Positions 36,945 to 46,609 are shown, counted from the stretch's first letter. The stretch is DNA of 64,000 bases from Variovorax paradoxus (GCF_030815855.1 NZ_JAUSXG010000001.1:1984001-2048000), one strand, 5' to 3'. The notes: generated by a model from the letters alone, not told the origin. A program made the numbers and translations.

Positions 36945-39288
36945 CATCCGCAGCCAGCGGCGGTTTTCGTGCTCTTTCGCGCTGATCGCTTCCCTGCTGG
37001 CGCATCCGGCGCTGGCCGGTGCACCTGCCGTCGGCGCTCCAACACTTACGGAGACCTTTCTCGCCGTGCGTGTCAACGGCGAGATGAAGCCGGTCACGCT
37101 GCTGTTGCAGGAGCCAGACGGACGCGTCATGGCACGGACCTCCGACCTGGTGCGCTGGCGCTTTGCCCTGCCCCAGGGGAACCCGGTCATCCACGAAGGC
37201 GAAAGCTTTCTGTCTCTCGACGCGATCTCCGGCGTGCGCTGGAGCATCGACCCAGCCACCCAGACACTCGCGATCGACACGGTGGCAGGCAACTTCCTTC
37301 CGACCATGATGTCGCTGGACGACAGGCGAGCGGCACAGCCGCCGCCGCCGATTGGCGGATTCTTCAACTACGACCTGTCTGCACAGTCGGCCAACCACCG
37401 GACGACCTCCGGAGGCCTTTTCGAAGCGGTCGCCTTCAGTCCTTGGGGTTCGCTGGCGACCAGCGCCGTCGTACGCAGTGGCATGGACGGTGAGATCAAC
37501 AGAACGACGCGGACCGACTTCACGCGTCTGAGCACGACCTGGACGCTCGATCGCCCTGGCGATGCAGCAACCTGGCGTGTAGGTGACACGATCAGCAGCG
37601 CAGGCAGCTGGGGCCGCCCTGTTCGCATCGGCGGTCTTCAATACGCCACCAACTTCTCGACGCAGCCGGGCTTCATCACCTTCCCGATGCCCGGCCTCGC
37701 CGGTGAAGCGGCACTGCCCTCGACGGTGGACATCTATGTCAACGATTCGCTGCGCATGCGACGCGATGTCCTGGCGGGACCGTTCAGCATCCCACAGCTG
37801 CCGGCCCTGACAGGCATGGGCGAGGCGCGCGTTGTAGTGCGTGACCTGCTGGGACGCCAACAAACCCTGGTAACGCCGTTCTATGCCAGCGCGCAACTGC
37901 TTCGGCCGGGGCTTCGCGACTTTTCCTATGAGGTTGGTGCGATTCGCTCAAACTACGGTAGCGCGAGCGCCGATTACGGCCGCCTCGTGGCGGTCGCCAC
38001 CGAACGGCGGGGCCTGAGCGACACCCTGACGGGAGAGTTGCATGGCGAGGTGACCCGGGACCGGCAGGCGGTCGGCGTTGGCGCTGCCTGGCTGTGGCCA
38101 GCGGCAGGCGTGTTCACGGCCTCCGTCGCGACAGGCCGAAGCCGCGAGGGTGTGGGCGGCCTGGCTTCGGTAGGGTTTCAGCGCCAGGCTCGACGGCTAA
38201 GTTTCGGCGCCAGTGTCACGGCGACCAGCGACAACTACACCGCACTGGGCCTGCCGGCGGATCCGAGAACTCCGAAGAAGCTTGCACAAACCTATGTCAG
38301 CTATGCGACGCCGAATGGCGGTGCGTTCGCACTGAACTACATCCAGCAGGATTTTCGCGAACGGCCCGGGGCACAACTTGTCAGCGCGAGTTGGAACATT
38401 TCTATCGGGCGCGTCGGTCAACTCGCGCTCGCACTGCAGCGTGATGTGCGTGGGCACCAGACCCGGGTGGCGCTGACATTCAGCCGTGCGCTGGGTGAGG
38501 CCACCAGCATGAGCGCCGGCGCGAGTACGAATACCCGAAGCAACAACCGGGATGCGTACGCCCAGGTGCAGCGCAACCTTCCGGCGGGCTCCGGCGTTGG
38601 CTACCGCCTCATGACAAGGGGCAGTGGCGACGGCGCACGCAGTGAGGGCAGTGTCCTGATGCAAAGCGACTACGGAACCTACGAGGTTGGCGCCTCAACC
38701 TTTGGGGGCAACGCCGCCTACCGGGCCGGGGTGGCGGGCGGCTTTGCCATGATTGGCACCGATGCGTTTGCAAGCCGCACCGTCAGCGAAAGCTTCTCGG
38801 TGGTGAAGGTTCCCGGCTTTGCGGACGTGCGCGTTTATGCAGCCAATCAGCTGATAGGGCGCACGAATTCCAGTGGTGCAGCGATGGTGCCGAGACTGCT
38901 TGCCTATCAGGCCAACACGATCGGTATCGAGCAGGCGGATCTTCCGCTCGACGCCACGGTTGACGCCCTGACACTCGACGTCGTGCCGGCGTATCGCAGT
39001 GGTGTCCTAACGGAATTTCCGGTCCGCCGCTCACGCGGCGGGCTGGTGACGGTATTGCTCGACGATGGCGGCCCGCTGCCCGCAGGCGCGATCGCCCGGG
39101 TGTCCGGGACCGAGCAGGAGTTCCCGGCGGGGCTGCACGGCGAGATCTACCTGACGAATCTTCTGAAGGAAAACACGATGGAATTGAGCTGGCGACAGCA
39201 GCGCTGCACGATTGAGGCGGTCTTCCCAGAAACGTCCGATCCGCTGCCGCACCTCGGCACATTCGTTTGCCACCGGGTCCGGCGATGA
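36928..39288 (+). CDS. Outer membrane usher (CsuD type)
   Basis: A 786-residue protein with N-terminal signal (SFALIASLLAHPALAG), a PapC-N-type periplasmic domain, the 24-strand barrel with conserved usher text (FSIPQLPALTGMGEARVVVR, then DLLGRQQ, and YEVGAIRSNYGSASADYGRL) and C-terminal plug/periplasmic domains (FADVRVYAANQLIGRTNSSG). It secretes and assembles Csu-type pili. Its length of about 790 is right for the archaic chaperone-usher class. No lesions are seen over 2.36 kb. The stop overlaps the next pilin gene by 4 bases (ATGA). Confidence 0.95.
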   Translation: MSLCRSIRSQRRFSCSFALIASLLAHPALAGAPAVGAPTLTETFLAVRVNGEMKPVTLLLQEPDGRVMARTSDLVRWRFALPQGNPVIHEGESFLSLDAISGVRWSIDPATQTLAIDTVAGNFLPTMMSLDDRRAAQPPPPIGGFFNYDLSAQSANHRTTSGGLFEAVAFSPWGSLATSAVVRSGMDGEINRTTRTDFTRLSTTWTLDRPGDAATWRVGDTISSAGSWGRPVRIGGLQYATNFSTQPGFITFPMPGLAGEAALPSTVDIYVNDSLRMRRDVLAGPFSIPQLPALTGMGEARVVVRDLLGRQQTLVTPFYASAQLLRPGLRDFSYEVGAIRSNYGSASADYGRLVAVATERRGLSDTLTGELHGEVTRDRQAVGVGAAWLWPAAGVFTASVATGRSREGVGGLASVGFQRQARRLSFGASVTATSDNYTALGLPADPRTPKKLAQTYVSYATPNGGAFALNYIQQDFRERPGAQLVSASWNISIGRVGQLALALQRDVRGHQTRVALTFSRALGEATSMSAGASTNTRSNNRDAYAQVQRNLPAGSGVGYRLMTRGSGDGARSEGSVLMQSDYGTYEVGASTFGGNAAYRAGVAGGFAMIGTDAFASRTVSESFSVVKVPGFADVRVYAANQLIGRTNSSGAAMVPRLLAYQANTIGIEQADLPLDATVDALTLDVVPAYRSGVLTEFPVRRSRGGLVTVLLDDGGPLPAGAIARVSGTEQEFPAGLHGEIYLTNLLKENTMELSWRQQRCTIEAVFPETSDPLPHLGTFVCHRVRR

Positions 39289-39743
39289 AACGCGCGGCAC
39301 GCCGGGGACTGTGCGCCCTCGGGGTTTGTCTAGGCCTGTGCGTTGGCTCGGGACCAAGCAGCGCCGCGCAGTGCACGGTGTCGACGACCGGGCTCGCGTT
39401 CGGCGCCTATGCGCCGCTTTCCACAGCGCCCAACGACAGCAACGGCAGCGTTCGGATCACTTGCGATGAGGTGACGAGCTACACCATCTCCATCGTTGCA
39501 GGCGTGAGCGGCAGCTTCGATCGCGCGATGGCGTCAGGGACGTACCGCCTGAGCTACAACGTCTTCACCGAGCCCAACCGCGCGATCGTATGGGGAGACG
39601 GCACCGGGGGGAGTGCGCGCGTCGTTGGTTCAGCGACCTCGAACATTGCGGCAACGGTACCGCTCTACGGTCGCATCCCCGCGCGTCAGAATGTGCGCGC
39701 CGGCAGCTACGCAGATACGTTGATCGTCACGGTCGAGTACTAA
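39285..39743 (+). CDS. Spore coat U domain pilin/tip protein
   Basis: A 152-residue secreted protein with signal peptide (GLCALGVCLGLCVGSGPSSA) and one SCPU domain: QCTVSTTGLAFGAYAPLSTA, GSVRITCDE, YRLSYNVFTEPNRAIVWGDG and the C-terminal strand GSYADTLIVTVEY. Paired cysteines fit the pilin fold. In Csu operons the gene after the usher is the tip adhesin CsuE, which has two domains; here only one is present, so it may be the major pilin or a minimal tip. Confidence 0.88.
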   Translation: MKRAARRGLCALGVCLGLCVGSGPSSAAQCTVSTTGLAFGAYAPLSTAPNDSNGSVRITCDEVTSYTISIVAGVSGSFDRAMASGTYRLSYNVFTEPNRAIVWGDGTGGSARVVGSATSNIAATVPLYGRIPARQNVRAGSYADTLIVTVEY

Positions 39744-40411
39744 CTGCGCCGCTCGATGTACCGGGTGACTGACATCTCTGTTGCGAACCCGGTCCGGCTT
39801 GGAATCGCTCTACGGCCGCCTATCGGAGCGCGACAGCAACCCCTCGTCTGCTACTGACCGCGGGTAAACGTGTCGTCACATCGCGCTCAGCGGCGAGATG
39901 GCGACACCTGCGCGTGCAATCTTGGAGTTAGCCATTCAAGAATAATGAGTTCTTTGTCATTCATAACTGTGCAGAACCCGAGGTGGATTCGCCTCTTGCT
40001 AGCCCCGTGTATGTACGTGCGTTTGGAGGTGTGGTCGAAACGTGCGAAAAGCCCGCTTTCCACCAGTTAGACCTTGCGTAATCTCGCGTAAGAAGAACAT
40101 GATCACTTCTCACCCAGCGCCGACGAAAAGGCATGGATTCTCTGAAAACAGCAAACTCGTCTGAAAAGCGGGGATGCAAAGCTTCCGGTCTAAAGAACAA
40201 GGGGTTGTTCTACGACAGCGGGGCTGCCACTCGAAGTTGCTCCGAATCGAGCAGCGGCCTTCTTCATTGGCGTCTTCTCTCAGTCCCTTGAGTCGTGCGT
40301 TGCTCGCACAAACCGTTTGTGCTGTGTGTATTGGTCGTGCAATTTTGCGCGATCAAATCCGATGCCGCGGCGATCAATCGCTACGGCGCGGTCTGCAACT
40401 TAAGGTTCACG
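39744..40411. other. Gap between pilin genes
   Basis: No coding gene recognised. An inverted repeat CACAAA-CCG-TTTGTG lies at 40307-40321, about 90 bp before the next pilin ATG, and may be a regulatory site. Confidence 0.4.
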
Positions 40412-40963
40412 ATGAAGTCGAAATTCTCTGTCTCGAACGGTGGCGTGTTGCAAGTAGCCATCGCTTCGGCTTTGGTGCTGGCCGGCGCCGGTGTCTATGC
40501 ACAGCCCAGCCCCCAGAGTAGCAGTATGGCGGTATCGGCAAACGTGGCAGACGCCTGTACCATCAACGCTTCACCGATGGCTTTCGGCACATACGATGCT
40601 GTCGCAAGGACGGCGAAGGACGGGGCAGGTTCGATCACCTTGACCTGCACGGCTGGAGCAACTGCCCGGGTGAAAATGAATGAAGGTTTGATGCCATTCA
40701 CCGGGTCAGCCCCTGGAACACCGCTGCGCCAGATGGCGGCCAACGGAGGGGCGGCGTTGCTGCGGTACAACCTCTTTAGCGACGTTGCCCGGACAGTCGT
40801 GTGGGCCGGTGGACCTGGCGTCGGTGCTGCAAGTACCGACGGTGTGGTCACCACTGGCACAGGCATTGCCGTTGTGATGCCGGTTTACGGGCAGATTGAA
40901 GCAGGGCAGTTCGCGCCTGCCGGGGCCTACCTTGACACGGTAGTCGCGACGGTAACCTTCTGA
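40412..40963 (+). CDS. Second spore coat U domain pilin
   Basis: A 183-residue protein with signal peptide (VAIASALVLAGAGVYAQP) and SCPU domain (VSANVADACTINASPMAFGT, GSITLTCTAGATARVKMNEG, LLRYNLFSDVARTVVW, ending AGAYLDTVVATVTF). Closest in plan to the CsuA/B major pilin. AAGG precedes the ATG. It stands 668 bp beyond the operon with its own upstream region, so it may be expressed separately and could replace the deleted first pilin. Confidence 0.9.
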   Translation: MKSKFSVSNGGVLQVAIASALVLAGAGVYAQPSPQSSSMAVSANVADACTINASPMAFGTYDAVARTAKDGAGSITLTCTAGATARVKMNEGLMPFTGSAPGTPLRQMAANGGAALLRYNLFSDVARTVVWAGGPGVGAASTDGVVTTGTGIAVVMPVYGQIEAGQFAPAGAYLDTVVATVTF

Positions 40964-41143
40964 CGTCACTGCGGCCCCGCAGTTAGGTGGGTTGCTTCTC
41001 GCGCTTTCCTCGTAAGGTAGCAGCGTCGGCTACTTTCTTCTTTGTCCGTCCGGCGCGCCTGACCTTCACGGCAAGTCGAGCGGTCGACCATCGCGCACGT
41101 CGTTGGAACTGCGAAAGACCGCGGACGAGGCGCTCTATTCGTG

Positions 41144-41377
41144 TCAAAGAAGCGGAGACGGAGTACGGTCAGCGCGCACGATCGACGCTTTGCTGCTGCG
41201 CCGTCGACGCGCCGCCCGGTCCAACGCCGCCTGCAGCAAGGTCAAGTGATAAGCCACGTGGGTGATGTCCCCGGCGAGTCCGAGCCCCGCCGATAAGTCA
41301 CGAGGGCACACAGAGAGAGCAGCCAGGAGGGGCCGCCCCTCAGGAGGGAAGCTGCAGAGGAACGAATGCTCCGCCAA
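41144..41377 (-). CDS. Small hypothetical protein, related to the one at 45.8 kb
   Basis: A 77-residue frame ending in a helical motif THVAYHLTLLQAALDRAARR, which resembles LSNHLRWLQATVDRATRR in the protein at 45810-46127. An adjacent frame to about 41.5 kb (ALSTHEVIHALSRVRQAAHP) may be its true N-terminus, separated by a one-base shift near 41380. If so this is a broken gene. Function unknown; no membrane segment. Confidence 0.45.
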   Translation of the reverse strand: MAEHSFLCSFPPEGRPLLAALSVCPRDLSAGLGLAGDITHVAYHLTLLQAALDRAARRRRSSKASIVRADRTPSPLL

Positions 41378-41542
41378 GGTGAACGTCCTGGACCCAGCGT
41401 GAAAGGATGCGCGGCCTGTCGTACACGGCTCAGTGCGTGAATGACCTCATGGGTTGAAAGCGCCAGATCGAGGAGGCTGCCGGTCCAGCCCTTCGGCAAA
41501 CCATCGAAAGATTGATCTTGCCCCCGTATTTCAGGACACGGG

Positions 41543-42655
41543 CTATTCGCAATGTAGCGTCTGCTCGATCTGAGCAAGGCGCTGGTGGTCAGCGCGATGC
41601 TGCCTGAACTCCCTGGGTGATTTCATCTTCAATGCCGAGTGCGGATGCACCTCATTGAAGTGCTCGAAGGCTGCGGCCATCTGCGCCATCACCGTTCTCG
41701 CGTCGACAAGGTCCATGCGGCTGACGTAATCGCGCTTGAACGTGTTCACGAAGCTCTCAGCCATGCCGTTGCTCTGCGGGCTGCACACGGGCGTGTTGAC
41801 CGGCTTCAAGCCCAGTTGTCGAGCGATCTGCCGGGTCTCGGCCGCGATGTACGCGCCTCCGTTGTCCGAGAGGAACTCCAAGGCGTGAGTCTCGGGGACG
41901 CCCTCGATGTCGCCGAAGCGCTTCTCCACGGCCTCGATGAGCATCTCACGCACCGGCTCGCCCGGCAGCCCTTTGCCCTCCCATGCCCGGAAGGCCAGGA
42001 TCTCGCGGTCGCAGCAGTCCTTGGTGAAGGTCGCGGTCACGGTCTGCCCCGAGTCGCACTTGATCTCGAAGCCGTCCGAGCACCAGCGCATGTCGCTGTG
42101 CGCGACGGCCACCTTGCCCTCATGGGGCCGGCTGGACTGGCGCCGCCTCGGCGCCTTCGGCAACAGCAACGCATGGCCCGACATCACGCGGTAGACGCGC
42201 TTGGCGTTCACTCGCGGCGCACCGATGGTGGCTCGATGCCGGTTCACCAACGCGCAGGCACGCCGGTAGCCATAGGTCGGCAACTCGGTGATCTGGGCCT
42301 TGATCTCGTCGAGCAAGGCCACGGCGCTTGCAGGCGCCGTGCGTCGTGTCCGGGCGTCGATCCAGGACTCGGGGCGAGCTTGCAAGCGATGAATGTTCGA
42401 GCGCGCCAATCCAAGGACTTGGCAGACGGCCTTCACTGGCCGTCCCCGTCCAGCAAGGGCGAGCGCGCAATCCACTTTTTTTCGGCGGCGTACTCCACAA
42501 CTTCCTTGAGGATCTCGTTCTCCAGCGTCTTCTTGCCAAGCACGCGCTGTAGCTTGGCGATCTCGGCACGAGCGGCTGCCAGTTCCGAAGCCGGCACCAC
42601 AGCCTCGCCCGCCGATACAGCCGTCAGCGCCCCTTGCCGCTCCAGCTTGCGCCAC
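41543..42655 (-). CDS. IS2-like transposase OrfB (DDE integrase domain)
   Basis: The functional part begins after the frameshift ([14 protein letters not shown]). It has a helix-turn-helix ([20 protein letters not shown]) and an rve catalytic core with acidic residues in [28 protein letters not shown] and the final Glu in [20 protein letters not shown], followed by the conserved KRDYV. It is made as an OrfAB fusion by -1 slippage at an A-run followed by G at about 42476-42482, where the two frames overlap. No lesions seen. Confidence 0.9.
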   Translation of the reverse strand: MAQAGAARGADGCIGGRGCGAGFGTGSRSCRDRQATARAWQEDAGERDPQGSCGVRRRKKVDCALALAGRGRPVKAVCQVLGLARSNIHRLQARPESWIDARTRRTAPASAVALLDEIKAQITELPTYGYRRACALVNRHRATIGAPRVNAKRVYRVMSGHALLLPKAPRRRQSSRPHEGKVAVAHSDMRWCSDGFEIKCDSGQTVTATFTKDCCDREILAFRAWEGKGLPGEPVREMLIEAVEKRFGDIEGVPETHALEFLSDNGGAYIAAETRQIARQLGLKPVNTPVCSPQSNGMAESFVNTFKRDYVSRMDLVDARTVMAQMAAAFEHFNEVHPHSALKMKSPREFRQHRADHQRLAQIEQTLHCE

Positions 42656-42825
42656 TGGAACAGCAGGCTGGCGGCAACGCCTTCCTGACGTGCGACGAGC
42701 GACACGCTCATGCCAGGTTCGTAGCTTCGACGAACCAGTGCGGCCTTCTCTGCAAGGGACCAGCGCCTGCGGCGCTGGTCCCTCATGATCACTTCGACGG
42801 TATCCGTATTCCTAGTCGTACTCAC
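42433..42825 (-). CDS. IS2-like transposase OrfA
   Basis: A 130-residue protein with helix-turn-helix ([20 protein letters not shown], then [20 protein letters not shown]) and C-terminal leucine zipper ([20 protein letters not shown]). GTG 42825 is chosen because AGGAG sits 9 bases upstream. OrfA binds the terminal repeats and by itself limits transposition. Confidence 0.88.
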   Translation of the reverse strand: MSTTRNTDTVEVIMRDQRRRRWSLAEKAALVRRSYEPGMSVSLVARQEGVAASLLFQWRKLERQGALTAVSAGEAVVPASELAAARAEIAKLQRVLGKKTLENEILKEVVEYAAEKKWIARSPLLDGDGQ

Positions 42826-42869
42826 AGTCCTACTCCTATCTTTAAAGATAAGCGATAGACCGTGTCCTG

Positions 42870-43214
42870 TCATTCAAGGGGCCAGCTCAAGATGTTGTGC
42901 TGGCTCTTTGTCAGCCTGACAAACAGGTAGCCAGACTCTGCATAGCCGTCCCCATCCATGGGAATGCCGGCAAAGCGCAGCGCCGCCAATTCCTCGGCCG
43001 ATTCGATATCAGAGGGTAAGCGTAGGGTTACGGTCGCTGTGAGCATGACGAGTTTGGCCATCCGAGTCTTTCTCTCTAAGGCGAAGGTGATGGTGCCCAC
43101 GCTAGTCACAAAATTGAGACACCACTGTTCGCCAGCGCACCTAGCGTCAAAAATAAAAGTTGACTCGCTTTGTGCGCCACCGTACAGACGCCATGTCACT
43201 GGTCGCAGAATCAT
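42870..43214 (-). pseudogene. Hypothetical protein truncated by IS2-like element
   Basis: 114 codons: MILRPVTWRLYGGAQSESTF, FDARCAGEQWCLNFVTSVGT, LVMLTATVTLRLPSDIESAE. Its stop codon is supplied by the terminal repeat of the IS, so the original C-terminus is lost. No family recognised. It diverges from a Crp/Fnr regulator gene 26 bp away. Confidence 0.5.
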
Positions 43215-43240
43215 GAGAACTTTGGAAGCCGCTTCCCGCC

Positions 43241-43981
43241 ATGGTCTTGCCTCCGCGTTCGTCTTCGTTGCAAGCGGCTGCCGCACGCAACGGTCTTCTG
43301 GCTGCCATTCCTCCCGAGGTGATGGTCCGCATGGAGCCGTATCTCGAACAGGTGCCGCTGCGTCTCGGGGAAGTGCTCTATGAGTCGGGCGTCGTCCAAG
43401 AACACGTGTATTTCCCGACCGAATGCATCGTTTCGTTGCTCTACGTGCTGGAGAATGGGCAATCTGCCGAGATCGCAGTCGTTGGCTTCGAAGGCATGGT
43501 TGGCGTGTCGCTCCTGATGGGAGGGGGCAGCACGCCCAATCGCGCGGTCGTGCAAAGCGCAGGTCATGCCTTTCGACTGAGCGCGACCCACATCAAGAGC
43601 CTGACCCAGCAAGGCGGGCCGTTGCTGCAGCTTTTGCTGCGCTACACGCAGTCGCTGATCACGCAGATGTCGCAAACCGCCGTTTGCAATCGCCATCATT
43701 CACTGGAACAGCAACTGTGCCGCTGGCTGCTGCTGAGCCTGGATCGCCTCCCAGGCAGCGAATTGGTGATGACGCAGGAACTCATCGCCAACATGCTCGG
43801 CGTGCGGCGCGAGGGGGTGACCGAGGCCGCGGGCAAACTGCAGCGTCTGAACCTGATCAAGTACGCACGCGGGCATATCACCGTACTCGATCGGCCGGGA
43901 CTCGAACGCCAGGTGTGCGAGTGCTACCAAGTCGTCAAGCGCGAGACGGACCGGCTGCTGCCGCACCGGCCGCCTCCCTGA
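43241..43981 (+). CDS. Crp/Fnr-family regulator
   Basis: A 246-residue protein. The N-terminal cyclic-nucleotide-binding-like beta roll has RLGEVLYESGVVQEHVYFPT and SAEIAVVGFEGMVGVSLLMG. A dimer helix follows, then the C-terminal winged helix (LVMTQELIANMLGVRREGVT, then EAAGKLQRLNLIKYARGHIT). No Fnr-type cysteine cluster is evident, so the ligand is unknown. A second member of the same subgroup follows 142 bp later, which suggests an old duplication. Confidence 0.9.
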   Translation: MVLPPRSSSLQAAAARNGLLAAIPPEVMVRMEPYLEQVPLRLGEVLYESGVVQEHVYFPTECIVSLLYVLENGQSAEIAVVGFEGMVGVSLLMGGGSTPNRAVVQSAGHAFRLSATHIKSLTQQGGPLLQLLLRYTQSLITQMSQTAVCNRHHSLEQQLCRWLLLSLDRLPGSELVMTQELIANMLGVRREGVTEAAGKLQRLNLIKYARGHITVLDRPGLERQVCECYQVVKRETDRLLPHRPPP

Positions 43982-44123
43982 ACTGGCGCCGTCCTCGCAC
44001 CTGCAATTTGTGCTGGGTGCGCAGGCGCACATATCGCTCTGGATCGGTCGGCAACAATGCATGCGCAGGTGTGGCATCCCCGCGTACGACTCTGGCTTTT
44101 TCCTCTTTTCAACAGGCGGTTGC

Positions 44124-44831
44124 GTGACTTCAGACTCGACCGCTCCCGCACTCAATCGATTGGTTGAAGCGCTGCCGCCCGCTGACCGTGAACGCCTCCT
44201 GACGCGCTGTGACACCGTGGAGTTGACAGCACCCCAAGTGCTGTACGAACCAGGCGACGCAATCCTGCACATCCACTTTCCCACCAGCGCCTTTGTGTCG
44301 CTGGTGTCCACGGCCGATGGCCACGACGGCCTGCAGACCGGCATGGTTGGCAACGAAGGCGCGCTGGGGTATGAGCTGTCGCTGGGCGTGCAGCGTTCGC
44401 CGCTGCGCACGCTGGTCCAAGGCTCTGGATTGGCATGGCGGCTCACCGCGCAGGCGCTCGAGCAAGAACTGTTGGAGAGCGCTCATCTGAAGCGCGTGCT
44501 CCATCGCTATGTCTGCGCGCTGCTGACCGAGTTCGGCCGCTTGGGCCTGTGCCACCAGTTCCACCAGATCGAAGAGCGCCTCGCGCGCTGGCTGCTCACC
44601 ACGCAAGACTGCGCGCATTCGGCGCACTTGGCACTCACGCACGAAGTGCTGGGCCGCATGCTGGGCGTGCGCCGGGTCGGCATCACCAATGCTGCCACGG
44701 CGCTGCATGCGCGCCACCTGATCGACTACCGCCGCGGTGTCATCACCATCACGGATCGCCTGGGGCTGGAAAACGCCGCCTGCGACTGCTATCGCGCCAA
44801 CCGACGCAGCTATGCCGAACTGATCTGCTGA
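44124..44831 (+). CDS. Second Crp/Fnr-family regulator
   Basis: A 235-residue protein with the same domain order as its neighbour: APQVLYEPGDAILHIHFPTS, GLQTGMVGNEGALGYELSLG, and helix-turn-helix LTHEVLGRMLGVRRVGITNA, then RRGVITITDRLGLENAACDC. The sequence is clearly diverged. GTG 44124 gives an N-terminus matching the family; the frame is open upstream from 44010. Confidence 0.88.
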   Translation: MTSDSTAPALNRLVEALPPADRERLLTRCDTVELTAPQVLYEPGDAILHIHFPTSAFVSLVSTADGHDGLQTGMVGNEGALGYELSLGVQRSPLRTLVQGSGLAWRLTAQALEQELLESAHLKRVLHRYVCALLTEFGRLGLCHQFHQIEERLARWLLTTQDCAHSAHLALTHEVLGRMLGVRRVGITNAATALHARHLIDYRRGVITITDRLGLENAACDCYRANRRSYAELIC

Positions 44832-45058
44832 CATGCGCCGGCTGGAGAAACTCTCTTGGCCTGCGCGAGTTGCACCCGCGCAACTCACGGGCGCTCGGAG
44901 ATTCACTCGTCAGCAGCGCCGCGGAGCTGATCCAGCGTCTACGAGGGCGCCGTTTGGAAGCATTCAGCACCCGCCGGCAATCTTTTGGCATGTCGTCCTC
45001 CTGCCTCATGACAGGGACGCGGTGGGCAAGCAGCCGGTCGCTGGCCCGGGCTGCGTCT

Positions 45059-45457
45059 TCAGCCGAAGATCTTGGAGAAGACAGCCGGGCGCTTGCCCCA
45101 CCACGGCTTGCCTTTAACCACGATTGGCGCGTACCCCAGCGATTCACCGAAGTCCGCGATCACCTGTCCCACGCCTGGGCCAGGCCGGTGGCGCGGCGCG
45201 TCTCGCGCGCGAAGTGCCATGTACAGAATGTCGAGGTCGCCCGCGCACTCCAGCACCACTTGCTGCAAGCGGGAGCTGCTTTCGGCCGGCGCGTCGGCAG
45301 CCTCGGCGCCTACCGCCGAGCGCAGCCGGGCCGTGAGAGCTTTCAGCAGGTCGGACCAATCTTCGATTTCGTCACGACCGCGGATGGGTGGCAGCTCCGT
45401 CGACAGCGGCAGGGACCCGAGATGATGAGGAAAGCCAGTGAGAGCGGAGTAGATCAT
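45059..45457 (-). CDS. Hypothetical protein
   Basis: 132 residues (MIYSALTGFPHHLGSLPLST, EIEDWSDLLKALTARLRSAV, LQQVVLECAGDLDILYMALR, VIADFGESLGYAPIVVKGKP). The composition is protein-like and the frame agrees with high third-position GC. No signal peptide and no recognised family. Confidence 0.5.
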   Translation of the reverse strand: MIYSALTGFPHHLGSLPLSTELPPIRGRDEIEDWSDLLKALTARLRSAVGAEAADAPAESSSRLQQVVLECAGDLDILYMALRARDAPRHRPGPGVGQVIADFGESLGYAPIVVKGKPWWGKRPAVFSKIFG

Positions 45458-45809
45458 GTGGGCCCAGGAGGGAGCGCAGCGCCAAGCTGGTCTTTCGCTT
45501 CTAGCCCCGATCACCGGTCGTGTCTGTGCGGAGACTCACATAGCGGGCTTGAAAGGCGGCACCTGGCGAGAGCGCCTAGTCCGCTCAATGCGGCTTGAAC
45601 AATGTGGCGGCGCAAGGAGCCCCTCGCGGCGCAAAGGGCGACCCCCCCAAGGCCTGCTGAAGCGAATGGAGCGGAGGTTTGTCGAGCGACGAGGACTCTC
45701 AGTCCCAAAATCGCCTGTGGTCGCCTTGGTTGTGAATCGTGTGGTTCCAAGCGGTGGCATTGCTGCCTTTGCCGCTGTCCTCCTTCTCTTTCACGCCTGA
45801 ATGAGGCGC
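45458..45809. other. Gap, nothing recognised
   Basis: Only short GC-driven frames; no product could be assigned. Confidence 0.4.
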
Positions 45810-46127
45810 CTAATGAAGGGTTGCGCCGGGATCCGGTGCGACGGACTTTCGGTTTTTGGCGAGACGACGGCCGGCGCGGCGTGTCGCGCGGTCCACCGTC
45901 GCCTGCAGCCATCTCAGATGGTTGGAGAGGCGGTTGATTCTTGCAACCAATCCGAACGCATTGCGAAGGTCACTGTCCAGTACCAAAACGCCGACCGAGT
46001 CCAAGGGCCTCGCGGGGGCAGCGGGATCCGTCAAATTGACAAGCTCGTGGAAGCTCGTCGCTACGTCTTGGGCGATGATTTCCAGTGATTGGATCGCCTG
46101 TCCAACTTCAGTATTCCGGTTCGTCAT
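45810..46127 (-). CDS. Small hypothetical protein with HLxxLQAxxDRAxRR motif
   Basis: A 105-residue mostly helical protein (AIQSLEIIAQDVATSFHELV, NAFGLVARINRLSNHLRWLQ, then a basic end ATVDRATRRAGRRLAKNRKS). The motif recurs in the small protein at 41.1 kb. No family name could be assigned. An AT-rich leader precedes it. Confidence 0.55.
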   Translation of the reverse strand: MTNRNTEVGQAIQSLEIIAQDVATSFHELVNLTDPAAPARPLDSVGVLVLDSDLRNAFGLVARINRLSNHLRWLQATVDRATRRAGRRLAKNRKSVAPDPGATLH

Positions 46128-46609
46128 TTGTTCCCTTAGCGGAGTGATGAGAAGCGACTTCTGGCGCTTGCTCGTCCTGCGTATGCTGCGCTCATATGTT
46201 CCTTTACGCGCTGTTTATTTGAGGGGATGGAAGCTCAGCCGCGCGGGGGGCTTCAGTGGAAGGCTTCTTGCCGTGCTAAGTTGCGGCTCGATCCGGTCAC
46301 GCACAGCGGGATTGGAGTTCTGCCTGGGCCGCTCGCATAGAGTTCACCATCATCAATGCCGACCCTGAGCGTACGAACGAGACGGAACTAGACGAAATCA
46401 CGCAGCGCTTGGCGGAGATGCGGATCTTTGCCCCCACGTGCCTTCATGACGGCTCTGAAGCGCTCGCCAATGGCAGCCGAGGTCGACATGCTCGCCAACT
46501 CCATCCCATGATCGGCGTTCTTCGCACCGTGGGCTTGTAGTGGCAACGGCTACTTGGCCAGCGCCAACGTGCCTTTCATGATGGATGCGTGGCCTGGGAA
46601 CGAGCAGAA
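46128..46609. other. Gap, short coding-like scrap only
   Basis: A plus-strand frame near 46.34-46.54 kb (FTIINADPERTNETELDEIT, then QRLAEMRIFAP) looks protein-like but lacks a start and a family. Confidence 0.35.

Larger units (their letters stand above)
41525..42876 (-). mobile_element. Complete IS2-like (IS3 family) insertion sequence
   Basis: About 1.35 kb with terminal inverted repeats containing CAGGACACGG at 41532-41541 and its complement at 42860-42869. It has orfA and orfB in the IS3 arrangement. The element truncates the gene at 42870-43214. Fragments of the same element occur at 26.86 and 53.4 kb. Confidence 0.88.

Noticed and set aside
40307..40321. CACAAA-CCG-TTTGTG as a terminator
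   Set aside because: No T-run follows and it lies upstream of a pilin gene; kept only as a possible regulatory repeat.
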